Shown here: positions 24,050 to 33,042 of the stretch, one piece after another | Layout: every line of letters starts with the position of its first letter | Numbering within the stretch: the first letter of the stretch is position 1 | Origin: Oscillibacter sp. ER4 | Lineage (GTDB): Bacteria; Bacillota; Clostridia; Oscillospirales; Oscillospiraceae | DNA length: 37,450 nt | Assembly (NCBI RefSeq): GCF_000765235.1 | Contig: NZ_JPJG01000050.1 | Span: 1-37,450 of the forward strand | Reading direction: 5' to 3' | Notes under the pieces: generated by a model | The model's input: the letters and a program-made list of their open reading frames with translations, nothing else | The model's database searches: none | Told to the model about the DNA's origin: nothing | Translations under genes and position numbers: made by a program

Positions 24050-25735
24050 TTACAGTAGTTGATTTTTAAAGTTCTCCGCCGCGCAGAGCAGTTCCTCAGC
24101 TCCTAAGAGCATCGTCTCGCTCGGGTGGTCTCCCCCGCTTAGGCGGGCGATCTCGCCGCGGCGCGCCGCGCGGTCGAGCGCGACGACCTTTGTGAGCGTG
24201 CGGCCGTTTTCCTCTCCCTTTTCCACGCCGAAGTGCGTGTCGGCCATCGCCGCGAGCTGCGGCAGATGCGTCACGCACAGCACTTGCCGTGTGCGCGAGA
24301 GCTTGGCGAGCTTTTCCGCCACGCGCTGGGCAGCCCTGCCCGAAACGCCGGTGTCGACCTCGTCGAACACCATCGTCATCACGCTGTCCTGCTCGGCCAG
24401 CACGTTTTTGAGTGCCAGCATGATGCGCGACAGCTCGCCGCCGGACGCGATCTTCTGGATGGGGCGCAGCGCCTCGCCCACATTGGCGGACATCAAAAAC
24501 GCCACGGCGTCCACACCGTCCTCGCCCATGTCCTTTTCCTGAAAGTGGATGGCAAAGCGGAGCTTCGGCATATCGAGCTCGCGCAGTTCCCGGGAAATAC
24601 GCTCCTCAAGCTCCTTTGCCGCCGTGTGACGGCGGTCGGAGAGGGCCTGCGCCGCTTCGCGCGCAGCCTTTTCCTGCTTTTTGAGCGTCTGCTCGAGCTG
24701 CTGCGCACGGTCGTCTGCATACTCGATGCGGTCCAATTCCTCACGCGATTTTTCAAGATATGCAAGCATCTCCTCGACGCTTGAGCCGTACTTCTTTTTC
24801 AGCCGGTAAAGCTGGTCGCAGCGCGACTCCACGGCGTCGAGCTCCTGCGGAGAAAAGTCGTATTCATCCTTCTTATCGCGGATCGTTTCGGCAAGGTCAT
24901 ACGCTTCACAGCGCAGCGCTTCCAAGCGCTCCGAGAGCGTGATGAATTCATCGCCGAGGCTGCGGAGCGAACGCAGCGCATCCTCCGCCTCCTTGATAGC
25001 GGACACCGCGCCAAGGCCCTCGTCCCCACCGTTCAGACAGGCGTCCGCCTCGGAGATGGCGGAAATGAACTTTTCGCCGTTGCGCAGAATATTGCGGCGG
25101 GCAAGGAGCGTCTCCTCCTCCCCCTCCTGCAAGTCCGCGCGCTCGAGCTCGCCAATCTGATGGTGCAGCATGTCGACACGGCGCGCTTTTTCGGCCTCGT
25201 CCATCTTGAGCGCGTCGATCGCGCGGCGCGTCTCTTTCATCACGTCATAGCGCGTACAGTACGCTGCCAGCTCATTTTCCACGCGGCCAAAGCGGTCGAG
25301 GTAGACAAGGTGCTGCTCTTCGTCAAGTAACTGCTGTCCGTCGTGCTGGCCGTGGATATTGAGCAAGCTCGCGCCGATACGCTTGAGCTGCGCGACCATC
25401 ACTGGCCGTCCGCCCACGCGGCAGACGTTTTTGCCGTCACCGTACAGCTCGCGCTGCAATAAAAGCGTTCCGTCCTCCTCCGGCGTAAAGCCGTTTTCGG
25501 CGAGTCCCGGCAAATCTGCCGGGACCGCGCTGAACGTCGCGCTGACAAACGCCTTCTCCGCGCCCGTGCGGATGAGCTCGCGCGACGTGCGCTGGCCGAG
25601 CACCGCACCGAGCGCATCGATCACGATGGATTTGCCCGCGCCGGTCTCGCCGGTGAGCGCGTTGAACCCGCGGCCGAACAGAATGTCCGCCCGCTCAATG
25701 ATGGCGATATTTTCAATGTGCAAAAGCTCAAGCAT
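24050..25735 (-). CDS. recN: DNA repair protein RecN
   Basis: RecN is an SMC-like ATPase that gathers double-strand break ends. The 561-residue protein has Walker A GETGAGKS (29-36), a central coiled coil (about 155-365, with repeated REELDRIE-type heptads), the ABC signature IASGGELSRIMLALK and Walker B MVFDEVDTGVSG. Length is standard. ATG 25735 follows AGGAGAATGAGCG. It is next to argR as in Bacillus and Clostridium, at the end of the OLE-oapA-dxs-tlyA-nadK-argR-recN run. Confidence 0.97.
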   Translation of the reverse strand: MLELLHIENIAIIERADILFGRGFNALTGETGAGKSIVIDALGAVLGQRTSRELIRTGAEKAFVSATFSAVPADLPGLAENGFTPEEDGTLLLQRELYGDGKNVCRVGGRPVMVAQLKRIGASLLNIHGQHDGQQLLDEEQHLVYLDRFGRVENELAAYCTRYDVMKETRRAIDALKMDEAEKARRVDMLHHQIGELERADLQEGEEETLLARRNILRNGEKFISAISEADACLNGGDEGLGAVSAIKEAEDALRSLRSLGDEFITLSERLEALRCEAYDLAETIRDKKDEYDFSPQELDAVESRCDQLYRLKKKYGSSVEEMLAYLEKSREELDRIEYADDRAQQLEQTLKKQEKAAREAAQALSDRRHTAAKELEERISRELRELDMPKLRFAIHFQEKDMGEDGVDAVAFLMSANVGEALRPIQKIASGGELSRIMLALKNVLAEQDSVMTMVFDEVDTGVSGRAAQRVAEKLAKLSRTRQVLCVTHLPQLAAMADTHFGVEKGEENGRTLTKVVALDRAARRGEIARLSGGDHPSETMLLGAEELLCAAENFKNQLL

Positions 25736-25762
25736 CGCTCATTCTCCTGCAAGATTTTGTGC

Positions 25763-26230
25763 TTACTTGGTCTGGCGCTGTCTCTGCATGTCCTCGATCT
25801 CCGAGCAGAACTCGGCGGCGGACTCGTTTTCGCGCATCACGATCAGCACGGTGTCGTCACCCGCGACGGTGCCGACCTTGGCGGAGATATCCATCCCGTC
25901 AAACGCCGCGCCGGCCGCGGGGCCGAGGCCCGCCATCGTCTTGATGAGCACCAGATTCTGCGCGCAGTCGACCGAAACGATGCTCTCGCGCAGGATGGTC
26001 TGCAGGCGGTCAGCCAGATTCAGGCGCATCTTCTGCGTCGAAACGGCGTAGCGGTAGGTGCCGTTGCCGGTCGGCTCCTTAATTAAGTGGAGCTGCTTGA
26101 TATCGCGGGAGATGGTCGCCTGCGTGCAGGAGATCCCCTCCTTGCGCAGGCTGTCGATCAACTGCTCCTGCGTTTCGATCGCCGAAGCGGCAATGATCGC
26201 AAGGATCTTTTCCTGTCTTTCATTCTTCAT
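25763..26230 (-). CDS. argR: Arginine repressor ArgR/AhrC
   Basis: ArgR is a hexameric repressor of arginine synthesis and activator of arginine breakdown. The 155-residue protein has the N-terminal winged-helix domain (QEKILAIIAASAIETQEQLIDSL, then CTQATISRDIKQLHLIK) and the C-terminal arginine-binding domain (GLGPAAGAAFDG, VAGDDTVLIVM with the arginine-contacting Asp pair). ATG 26230 follows GGGAGGAACC and overlaps the nadK end by 11 bases. The gene ends 27 bases before recN. Confidence 0.96.
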   Translation of the reverse strand: MKNERQEKILAIIAASAIETQEQLIDSLRKEGISCTQATISRDIKQLHLIKEPTGNGTYRYAVSTQKMRLNLADRLQTILRESIVSVDCAQNLVLIKTMAGLGPAAGAAFDGMDISAKVGTVAGDDTVLIVMRENESAAEFCSEIEDMQRQRQTK

Positions 26231-27101
26231 TGCTGGTTCCTCCCATCAACATTTTCTTTTGTAAGATCTCGCAGAAACTGCGTTTGCTCAGTCGAACGAG
26301 CTTGGTGTCGAATTTCGAGCGGCGCACTTCAATACTGTCGCCGCTGCGCAGTGAGAATGCGCGCCCGCCGTCCACGCTCAAAAGGACGGGTTTGTAGCTG
26401 TTTTTTTCCGTCTGCACAGTGATGACCCGCTCGGGCGAGAGCACGTAGGCATTGGCATGCACGCTGTGCGCGCAGATGGGCGAAACAATGAAGTTCCGCG
26501 CCGTCGGCTCGACCACAGGGCCGCCCGCCGAGAGCGAGTAGGCCGTCGAGCCCGTCGGGCTCGCGACGATCACGCCGTCGCCCGCCACGTCCACGAGCTT
26601 TCCCTGCTCGGTGAAGATTTGCAGCCGGATCACGCGCGAGATGTTGCCGCGCGCGATGAGCGCTTCGTTGAGCGCAAGGTTCGAGTAAATAACACGCCCG
26701 TCGCGCTGAACGCTCACGTCGAGCATCATGTGGCTCTCGATCTCATACTTTCCGTCACACAGGTCGCGCAAGCGCAAAAGGTCTTTGCTCTCAAGCTCGG
26801 CCATGAAGCCGAGGCTGCCGAGGTTGACGCCCAGCACCGGAATGTCGCGGTGCGCGGCGGTTTTGGAAAGGTGCAGGATCGTACCGTCGCCGCCAAACGC
26901 GATGATCATGTCCGCACCGCGGATCTCCTGCTGAAGCGGCTCAATGTTGAGCCCGTAGCCCTCCGGCGGCTCCTGATTGCGAAACGGCAGGCACACGACA
27001 TTCGGGCAGCCAACCTCGTCGAGCACGCGCTTGGCCTCCTTCGCGACGCGAAGCTGCGCGTCGCGGTAGGGATTCGGGCATAAGATGACTTTTCTCAGCA
27101 T
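26220..27101 (-). CDS. nadK: NAD kinase
   Basis: NadK phosphorylates NAD to NADP. The 293-residue protein has the GGDGTILH motif (70-77), LGVNLGSLGFMAE, the NE substrate-binding pair in LNEALI, and the glycine-rich GDGVIVASPTGSTAYSLSAGG. All catalytic features are intact. ATG 27101 follows GGAAGGAGGG; the start overlaps the tlyA end by 7 bases and the stop overlaps argR by 11 bases, so translation is coupled. The order tlyA-nadK-argR-recN is the usual one in Firmicutes. Confidence 0.96.
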   Translation of the reverse strand: MLRKVILCPNPYRDAQLRVAKEAKRVLDEVGCPNVVCLPFRNQEPPEGYGLNIEPLQQEIRGADMIIAFGGDGTILHLSKTAAHRDIPVLGVNLGSLGFMAELESKDLLRLRDLCDGKYEIESHMMLDVSVQRDGRVIYSNLALNEALIARGNISRVIRLQIFTEQGKLVDVAGDGVIVASPTGSTAYSLSAGGPVVEPTARNFIVSPICAHSVHANAYVLSPERVITVQTEKNSYKPVLLSVDGGRAFSLRSGDSIEVRRSKFDTKLVRLSKRSFCEILQKKMLMGGTSNEE

Positions 27102-27919
27102 CCCGCGCCCTCCTTCCCGTGGTCGAGCGCCGCGTGTGAATGCTCCACAAGACACTGGAGGTCAAACGTCTTCTCCACCCAATCGCCGCTTTCGAGATAC
27201 CCGAGGTATTCGATGTTCCCCTCAGGTCCGCGAATAGGAGAGAATGTGATATCAAGCACTGTAAAGCCAGAATCCTTTGCATGTGTCAGGAAGTTTTCCA
27301 GTACCTCAAGGTGTACGTCCGGGTCGCGGACGACGCCCTTTTTCCCCACCTTTTCGCGTCCCGCCTCAAACTGGGGCTTGATGAGGCAGGCGACATGTCC
27401 GCCCTCTTTTAAGACGCGGTGCACCGCAGGCAGGATCAATTTCAGCGAAATAAACGACACGTCGATGCTGGCAAAATCCAGCTCGTCAGGAATCTGGTCG
27501 CGGTCGAGATAGCGCGCGTTCGTGCGTTCCATGCACACAACGCGCTCGTCGGAGCGGAGCTTCCAGTCGAGCTGGCCGTAGCCGACGTCGACGGCGTAGA
27601 CCTTTGTTGCGCCGTTTTGCAGCATACAGTCGGTAAAGCCGCCGGTCGAGGCGCCGATATCGGCGCAGACGCAGCCGTCCAGCTTGAGGCCGAACGTCGT
27701 CATCGCCTTTTCGAGCTTGAGGCCGCCGCGGCTCACATATCGGAGCGTGTTGCCGCGCACCTCGATCTGCGCGTCGTTCGGCACGGCAGTGCCCGCCTTA
27801 TCCACGCGCTGCCCGTCCACAAAGACGAGCCCGCTCATGATCATCGCCTGCGCGCGCTGGCGGGTCTGTTCCAGCCCGCGTTCAACGAGCAGCAAGTCCA
27901 GTCTTGTTTTATTGCTCAT
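27095..27919 (-). CDS. tlyA: TlyA-family rRNA 2'-O-methyltransferase
   Basis: TlyA/YqxC family protein, 274 residues, with an N-terminal S4 RNA-binding domain (RLDLLLVERGLEQTRQRAQAM) and a Rossmann methyltransferase domain (DIGASTGGFTD, 87-97; SIDVSFISL). Mycobacterial members methylate 16S and 23S rRNA; in Firmicutes the target is less certain. ATG 27919 follows GGAGGTGCTGCG and overlaps the dxs stop by 4 bases (ATGA). No signal for secretion is present, so a cytoplasmic rRNA enzyme is more likely than a hemolysin. Confidence 0.93.
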   Translation of the reverse strand: MSNKTRLDLLLVERGLEQTRQRAQAMIMSGLVFVDGQRVDKAGTAVPNDAQIEVRGNTLRYVSRGGLKLEKAMTTFGLKLDGCVCADIGASTGGFTDCMLQNGATKVYAVDVGYGQLDWKLRSDERVVCMERTNARYLDRDQIPDELDFASIDVSFISLKLILPAVHRVLKEGGHVACLIKPQFEAGREKVGKKGVVRDPDVHLEVLENFLTHAKDSGFTVLDITFSPIRGPEGNIEYLGYLESGDWVEKTFDLQCLVEHSHAALDHGKEGAGC

Positions 27920-29763
27920 CGCAGCACCTCCGCAGCCTTTTTTGCCAGCGATTCCGCGTCCAGCCCGAACTCGCGGTACAGCTCCTCCACCGTTCCCTGC
28001 GCAGGAAACGCCTTGCCGAGGTTGCACAGCTCCAGCCGCTCGGGCGAAATTTTGTTCCAGCCCAGAATGGCCGCCATGCGCTGGCCCATGCAGCCGACGC
28101 CCGCGCACTCCTCGGCGACCAGCATCGCCTTTGTTTTGCCGATGACCTCGCGCATGTCGCGGTCATAGAGCGGCGAGATGGCGTTGATCTTCACAACGCG
28201 TGCCTCGATGCCCTGCTCGTGCAGGATTTCCGCCGCGTCGAGCACATTGTTGATCATCGTGCCGTAGGCGCAGAGGGTAATGTCCGCCCCCTCGCGCAGC
28301 ACGACAAGGTTCTGCCGCCCGCTGTCTTCCTTATAATTTCCCTCGCCGCCGCGCGGATAGCGGATGGCGACGGGGCCTTTGATCTCGTTCACCGCACGGT
28401 CAAGCATCGTGCGCAGCTCCGCAAAGTTCGACGGACACAGCACCGTCATATTCGGAATTTCCGAGAGGAATGTCGCATCGAAAATGCCGTGATGCGTCTC
28501 TCCGTCCGCGCCGACCATGCCCGCGCGGTCGACCGCGAAGACAACATGCAGGTCGGAGAGCGCCGTGTCGTGGATGAGCTGGTCGTAGGCGCGCTGCAAA
28601 AAGCTCGAATAGATCGCCACGACCGGCGTGAGCCCCTGCTTGGCCATGCCCGCGGCCATCGCCACGGCATGTCCCTCGGCGATGCCGACGTCAAAAAAGC
28701 GCACGGGATACTGCTCGGAAAAATCGTGCAGGCCCGTACCGTCGCGCATTGCGGCGGTGATAGCGCAGATCGTTTCGTCATTTTTTGCGAGCCTACAGAG
28801 TTCGTCGCCGAACACCGCGGAAAAATCTCGCTTATGCTCGCGCGGCACGCCCATCCGCGGGTCGAATTTGCCGACACCGTGATAGCGCTCCGGCTCGCGC
28901 TCGGCGGGCGGGTAGCCCTTGCCCTTTTTCGTGTGCACATGCACCAGCACCGGACAGTTCAAGTCCTTCGCCCATTTGAGCGTGTTGGTGAGCTGCCCCA
29001 CGTCGTGTCCGTTCACGGGGCCGAGGTAGGTAAAGCCCATGTCCTCGAACATCGTCGAATTCGGCAGCAGCGCCTTTTTGACATTCGTTTTCAGATGATG
29101 GTTAAAATCATACACTGCGCGGCCGACCGCGTTGCGGTCGAGCAGGTCGCGATAGGCTTTTTTGAATTCATAGTACGCAGGCTTCGAGCGCAAAAGTCCC
29201 AGATGCTCGCTCACCGCGCCGACATTGCCGTCGATCGACATGCCGTTGTCGTTCAGAATCACGATGAGCGGCTCGCCGGACGAACCCGCGTTGTTAAGTC
29301 CCTCGTAGGCGAGGCCGCCGGAGAGCGCGCCGTCGCCGATCAGCGCCAGTACGGAATAATCCTGATGCTGCAGCGTCCGCGCCCGCGCCATGCCGAGCGC
29401 GACGGAGACGGAGTTGGAGGCATGTCCCGCGATAAAGGCGTCATGCCCGCTCTCGCGCGGCTTGGGAAAGCCCGAGAGGCCGCCGTACTGGCGCAGAGAC
29501 GAAAACTGCTCGCGCCGGCCGGTCAAAATTTTATGGGTGTAGCACTGATGCCCCACGTCGAACACCAGCCGGTCTCGCGACGTGTCGAACACGCGGTGGA
29601 TGGCCACCGTCAGCTCAACCGCGCCGAGGTTCGAGGCCAGATGCCCGCCCGTTTTCGACACATTTTTCAGCAAAAATTCACGCAGCTCCGTACATAAAAG
29701 CTGCGTTTGCGAGTCGTTCAGGGCCTTGATGTCCCGGGGATCATGGATGGTTTCAAGAATCAA
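27916..29763 (-). CDS. dxs: 1-deoxy-D-xylulose-5-phosphate synthase
   Basis: Dxs condenses pyruvate and glyceraldehyde-3-phosphate with thiamine diphosphate, opening the non-mevalonate isoprenoid pathway. The 615-residue protein has DVGHQCYTHKILTGR with the active-site His, the thiamine-binding GDGALSGGLAYEGLNNAG, and GADGETHHGIFD, plus a C-terminal transketolase domain. TTG 29763 is the likely start, with AAGAAGGAAACC before it. It follows oapA by 14 bases and overlaps tlyA by 4 bases. Confidence 0.96.
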   Translation of the reverse strand: MILETIHDPRDIKALNDSQTQLLCTELREFLLKNVSKTGGHLASNLGAVELTVAIHRVFDTSRDRLVFDVGHQCYTHKILTGRREQFSSLRQYGGLSGFPKPRESGHDAFIAGHASNSVSVALGMARARTLQHQDYSVLALIGDGALSGGLAYEGLNNAGSSGEPLIVILNDNGMSIDGNVGAVSEHLGLLRSKPAYYEFKKAYRDLLDRNAVGRAVYDFNHHLKTNVKKALLPNSTMFEDMGFTYLGPVNGHDVGQLTNTLKWAKDLNCPVLVHVHTKKGKGYPPAEREPERYHGVGKFDPRMGVPREHKRDFSAVFGDELCRLAKNDETICAITAAMRDGTGLHDFSEQYPVRFFDVGIAEGHAVAMAAGMAKQGLTPVVAIYSSFLQRAYDQLIHDTALSDLHVVFAVDRAGMVGADGETHHGIFDATFLSEIPNMTVLCPSNFAELRTMLDRAVNEIKGPVAIRYPRGGEGNYKEDSGRQNLVVLREGADITLCAYGTMINNVLDAAEILHEQGIEARVVKINAISPLYDRDMREVIGKTKAMLVAEECAGVGCMGQRMAAILGWNKISPERLELCNLGKAFPAQGTVEELYREFGLDAESLAKKAAEVLR

Positions 29764-29777
29764 TACGGTTTCCTTCT

Positions 29778-30344
29778 TTATCTGACAAGATGCAGCACCG
29801 ACAGCACCTTCGCCGTCAGGTAGATGACATCCTTGCTCTTTTTCATGGCGACCTTTTTGCCGATGGCCTTGCCGCCGATCGTCAATCCGGAAATGAGCGC
29901 CGTGACCACGGTGGATACGACGATACTGCGCCAGCCGAAGCTGTTTTGCAGCAGCACGACGATGACCGTCGCGGTCGAGCCGCTGACGATGCCGCAGATG
30001 TCACCGACCACATCGTTGCAGAACGAGGCGACCTTTTCCGCGTTGCGGATAAGGTACAGCGCCTCCTTCGCGCCCTTGACACGGTGCGCGGCCATCGAAT
30101 TGAACGGCTTGGGATTCGCCGCCGTCACGGCGACGCCGATGATATCGAACATGATGCCCAGCGCAATGAACAGCAGCAGGATCAGCGTTGCAGTCACATA
30201 GCCCGCATCCTCAAGCACCGCGCCCGAGCACAGGCTCATCGAGGCGGAAAGCGCCACAGCGATCAAAAACACACGGATGACCCAGCGCGCGTGGCTGGGC
30301 GTCTTTTCCGTTTTCTTCTGCTTTCGGTCTTCTTCGTTTTCCAA
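29778..30344 (-). CDS. oapA: OLE-associated membrane protein OapA
   Basis: A 188-residue protein with a very charged N-terminus (ENEEDRKQKKTEKTPSHARW) and about four membrane helices (roughly residues 20-40, 43-70, 105-130, 135-155), ending in a basic tail (KKVAMKKSKDVIYL). Position directly after an OLE-type RNA and before dxs is the known setting of OapA, which binds OLE RNA and holds it at the membrane. A distant resemblance to the CNNM/CorB membrane domain is also possible. I choose TTG 30344, since GGAGAAG lies 9 bases before it; the GTG at 30359 overlaps that site and has no better one. Function is inferred from the RNA and the neighbours. Confidence 0.75.
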   Translation of the reverse strand: MENEEDRKQKKTEKTPSHARWVIRVFLIAVALSASMSLCSGAVLEDAGYVTATLILLLFIALGIMFDIIGVAVTAANPKPFNSMAAHRVKGAKEALYLIRNAEKVASFCNDVVGDICGIVSGSTATVIVVLLQNSFGWRSIVVSTVVTALISGLTIGGKAIGKKVAMKKSKDVIYLTAKVLSVLHLVR

Positions 30345-30374
30345 GGCTTTCTTCTCCACAGTTATTTCATAATC

Positions 30375-31028
30375 ATGCTAATCAGCGGCAGCAGCAAAAG
30401 GTAATCCTGCGGCATAGGTCGGGTTGGCTTTCCCCGCAGCGCACCTCTCGTTGCCGATGGAGGCGGTTCCCCCTTAGGCGCTGCACCCCGTTGTTACCAG
30501 ACGAGGTACCCGATTGCCACTTAGTCCGCACTGTAACCCTTTCGCTGCCCTTGCGACAGCCTAGGTGATTTCCACCCCGGAGTCACGCCGTTTCTTATCC
30601 TCTTTTGCAGGAAAAATTTCAAGGAGCGATCGTACCTCGCTCTTGGCCGGAGTCTGTACGTTGTTCTCCTATCCGAATTCCCCACGCAAGGCAGGCTACG
30701 CTGCACACAGCGTTCGCGGCACAAAGGCCGGGTAGCACCGCAATGCAGGTTCATATCCCGTCCCGTACCGAAGTCGATACCCGAAACCGGGAGTCCGCTC
30801 CGGCACAGCAACGAGTCTCCGCAGAAACAGGGTCGGTTCCCCCATGCCATTAGGGGTCGCCCGGAGTCCGCAGGCGCAGCTTTCGCTTTCGCCTCCCTTC
30901 AGCACCCACCCCAAACTGGGCGTAAGAAGCAGGCACCAAAGGCTTCACAGTTGTGCCCTTTAAAGGATTTTTAGGCCCTTCTTAGGAAACGGCAGCTCCG
31001 ACTAGGATACTGCGCCGCTGCTTAGCAT
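30375..31028 (-). ncRNA. ole: OLE-type large structured RNA
   Basis: About 654 bases without a credible gene, GC-rich and full of potential helices, lie behind a strong promoter. The two ends pair: AUGCUAA (31028-31022) with UUAGCAU (30381-30375), then CAGCGGC with GCCGCUG, GCAG with CUGC and UAUCC with GGAUUA, with only short bulges. This closing helix starts at the predicted RNA start and stops 15 bases before the OapA frame. Size (OLE RNAs are about 600 bases) and neighbours (oapA, dxs, tlyA, argR, recN) match OLE RNA, which forms a membrane ribonucleoprotein with OapA in anaerobic Firmicutes. The motif CCGGAGTC recurs on the plus strand at 30577, 30647 and 30861, with a near copy near 30789. 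Identification is by context and fold by eye. Confidence 0.85.
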
Positions 31029-31033
31029 TGCCT

Positions 31034-31062
31034 ATTATACACCAGTCAAAATGAATATGCAA
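31034..31062 (-). promoter_or_regulatory. SigA promoter for OLE RNA
   Basis: Minus strand TTGCAT (31062-31057), 17-base spacer, TATAAT (31039-31034). The start near 31027 coincides with the first base of the closing helix. Confidence 0.9.
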
Positions 31063-31140
31063 GATATACACAATAATATTCACCTTAGGAAATTGTAAAT
31101 TTTTTATTTCGCAGAAAATTCTGTCTGCTGCGCGGAAACA

Positions 31141-31173
31141 AAAAAGAGGTCCGGCCTTCGCCGAACCTCTTTT
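31141..31173 (-). terminator. Intrinsic terminator of tsf
   Basis: Stem 31142-31155 with 31160-31173 (one mismatch), followed by six T on the minus strand. Confidence 0.93.
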
Positions 31174-31196
31174 CATCATATTTTGTAATTTGGAAA

Positions 31197-32114
31197 TTAC
31201 TTGTTGCCGTTGACCATGGAAGCGATCTCAGCCGCAAAGTTCTCCTGCTTCTTCTCGATGCCCTCGCCCTTCTCGAAGCGAACGGCGGTGTTGAAGCTGA
31301 CCTTGCCGCCCAGCGCCTTGGCAGCGTTGTTCATATACTGCTCGACAGAGACGTCGCCGTCCTTGACGAAGGCCTGCTGAAGCAGGCAGTTCTCGGCATA
31401 GAACTTGTTGAGCTTGCCCATGACGATCTTTTCCTTGACCTGATCGGGCTTGTTCGCCATCTTCGGGTCGTTGGCCATCTGGCCGAGCATGACTTCCTTC
31501 TCCTCGTCCAGAACGTCCTGCGTGACCTGACTCTTGTCCCAGAAGCGGGGGTTGAGCGCGGCGATCTGCATGGCGATGTCCTTGCCGATCTCGGTGGCGT
31601 CGCAGCCCTCGACGGTCAGGTTGACGATAACGCCGATCTTGCCTTTCATGTGGACATAGGGGACGGAGAAGCCGTCAGCGATGCGGGCGAAGCGACGGAT
31701 GCTCATGTTCTCGCGGATGGCGAGGAACAGCTCGTCCTTCGCATCCTTGACGGTGCCGTTGCCGGTGACCCAGGGGCAGCCCATGAGCGCGTCGACGTCA
31801 GCGGGGTTCTCCTTGGCGACGACAGCAGCCACGCCCTTGACAAAGTTGTTGAACGGCTCGCCGTTGGCGACGAAGTCGGTCTCGCAGTTGACCTCGACCA
31901 CAACACCGACACCGTCGATGACGGTGGCGTAAGCCATGCCCTCAGCAGCCACGCGGCTGGCCTTCTTCGCCTGAGAGGCGAGGCCCTTTTCGCGCAGATA
32001 CATGACGGCCTTTTCCATATCGCCCTCGCACTCGATGAGGGCCTTCTTGCAGTCCATCAGGCCGCAGCCGGTGGCCTGGCGGAGCTCGTTAACAACAGCA
32101 GCAGTGATAGCCAT
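31197..32114 (-). CDS. tsf: Elongation factor Ts
   Basis: EF-Ts reloads EF-Tu with GTP. The 305-residue protein has the N-terminal UBA-like domain with VNELRQATGCGLMDCKKAL, the conserved NCETDFVANGEPF motif that contacts EF-Tu, and the two dimerization-type core subdomains. Length is normal. ATG 32114 follows CAGGAGGATATCAG. It lies downstream of rpsB as in nearly all bacteria, with a strong hairpin in the 94-base gap. Confidence 0.97.
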   Translation of the reverse strand: MAITAAVVNELRQATGCGLMDCKKALIECEGDMEKAVMYLREKGLASQAKKASRVAAEGMAYATVIDGVGVVVEVNCETDFVANGEPFNNFVKGVAAVVAKENPADVDALMGCPWVTGNGTVKDAKDELFLAIRENMSIRRFARIADGFSVPYVHMKGKIGVIVNLTVEGCDATEIGKDIAMQIAALNPRFWDKSQVTQDVLDEEKEVMLGQMANDPKMANKPDQVKEKIVMGKLNKFYAENCLLQQAFVKDGDVSVEQYMNNAAKALGGKVSFNTAVRFEKGEGIEKKQENFAAEIASMVNGNK

Positions 32115-32152
32115 TCTGATATCCTCCTGAAAAATAGTGTAGTAAAAATGAG

Positions 32153-32179
32153 ACGGGGCGAGGCTTTGCCTCGCCCCGT
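32153..32179 (-). terminator. Strong hairpin between rpsB and tsf
   Basis: Perfect 12-bp stem ACGGGGCGAGGC (32153-32164) with 32168-32179, loop of three. On the minus strand it is followed by CTCATTTTT, so it may cause partial termination or be a processing site that sets the S2 to EF-Ts ratio. Confidence 0.6.
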
Positions 32180-32208
32180 AAGGTTCTTTTCTCGCTTGAT
32201 TGGGAAAA

Positions 32209-32934
32209 TCAGGCCTGAGCCTCGCCCTCGGCCTTCTCCTCGGTCTCTTCGCCCTGCTTGCCCTCGATCATGGCGTTGGCCATCACGGAGGAGATGAGCT
32301 TAATGGCACGGATGGCGTCATCGTTGCCGGGGATGGGGTAGTCGATCTCATCGGGATCGCAGTTGGTATCGGCGATGGCGACGACGGGGATGCCGAGCTT
32401 GTGCGCCTCGGCGATGGCGTTGCGCTCCTTGCGGGTGTCGACGATGAACAGCGCGCCGGGGAGCTTCTTCATTTCCTTCACGCCGCCGAGGTACTTCTCG
32501 AGCTTCTCGATCTCGGCGAGGTGCTTCATGACTTCCTTCTTGGGAAGCATATCGAACGTGCCGTCAGCCTGCATGGTCTTGAGCTGGTTGAGACGGTCCA
32601 CGCGGGTGCGCATGGTCTTGAAGTTGGTCATCATACCGCCGAGCCAGCGAGCGTTGACATAGTAGCCGCCGCAGCGGGAAGCCTCTTCCTTGATAGCCTC
32701 CTGCGCCTGCTTCTTCGTGCCGACGAACAGGATGTTCTGGCCGCTCTCAGAGACGGAACGGACGAAGTTGTAGGCTTCCTCGAGCTTCTTGACGGTCTTC
32801 TGCAGGTCGATGATGTAGATGCCGTTGCGCTCGGTGTAGATGTAGGGAGCCATTTTGGGGTTCCAGCGACGGGTCTGATGGCCGAAGTGGACGCCTGCTT
32901 CGAGCAGGGCTTTCATGGATACGACGTTTGCCAT
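32209..32934 (-). CDS. rpsB: Small-subunit ribosomal protein S2
   Basis: S2 binds late to the small subunit near protein S1. The 241-residue protein begins [20 protein letters not shown] and has the conserved [33 protein letters not shown] and [15 protein letters not shown] segments; the C-terminus is Glu-rich. ATG 32934 is chosen for the family start, with AAGGAG a rather long 12 bases away. An in-frame ATG 48 bases earlier (at 32982) touches its own AGGAGG site and is less likely. About 100 bases of leader RNA precede the gene. Confidence 0.97.
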   Translation of the reverse strand: MANVVSMKALLEAGVHFGHQTRRWNPKMAPYIYTERNGIYIIDLQKTVKKLEEAYNFVRSVSESGQNILFVGTKKQAQEAIKEEASRCGGYYVNARWLGGMMTNFKTMRTRVDRLNQLKTMQADGTFDMLPKKEVMKHLAEIEKLEKYLGGVKEMKKLPGALFIVDTRKERNAIAEAHKLGIPVVAIADTNCDPDEIDYPIPGNDDAIRAIKLISSVMANAMIEGKQGEETEEKAEGEAQA

Positions 32935-33036
32935 TGCTTGTAGTTTCTCCTTCAAATTTAGTTTTACCTCTGGAGCCTTCATCCCTCCTGCCAACCTGAT
33001 GGCACAGACAAGAAGTCCGGTCTCCATGCGGAATAC
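32935..33036 (-). promoter_or_regulatory. rpsB leader RNA, possible autoregulatory element
   Basis: From the predicted start near 33036 to the ATG the leader can form UGCCA ... UGGCA and GGAG ... CUCC stems and a GGAGGG ahead of an internal AUG. It might be an S2-binding control element, as ribosomal-protein leaders often are. No match to a named Rfam leader can be claimed by eye. Confidence 0.3.
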
Positions 33037-33042
33037 CCGGGT

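Noticed and set aside
27904-29697. Open frame of 597 residues on the plus strand
   Set aside because: It is exactly antisense to dxs and shows the same shadow composition; dxs is complete with all motifs.
30521-30914. Two short frames on the minus strand (109 and 72 residues)
   Set aside because: They lie inside the OLE-type RNA, overlap each other, and have no ribosome binding site; helix-rich RNA often keeps frames open by chance.
32935-32982. In-frame N-terminal extension of rpsB from an ATG at 32982
   Set aside because: Its AGGAGG site touches the ATG, and S2 proteins conserve the start at [14 protein letters not shown].
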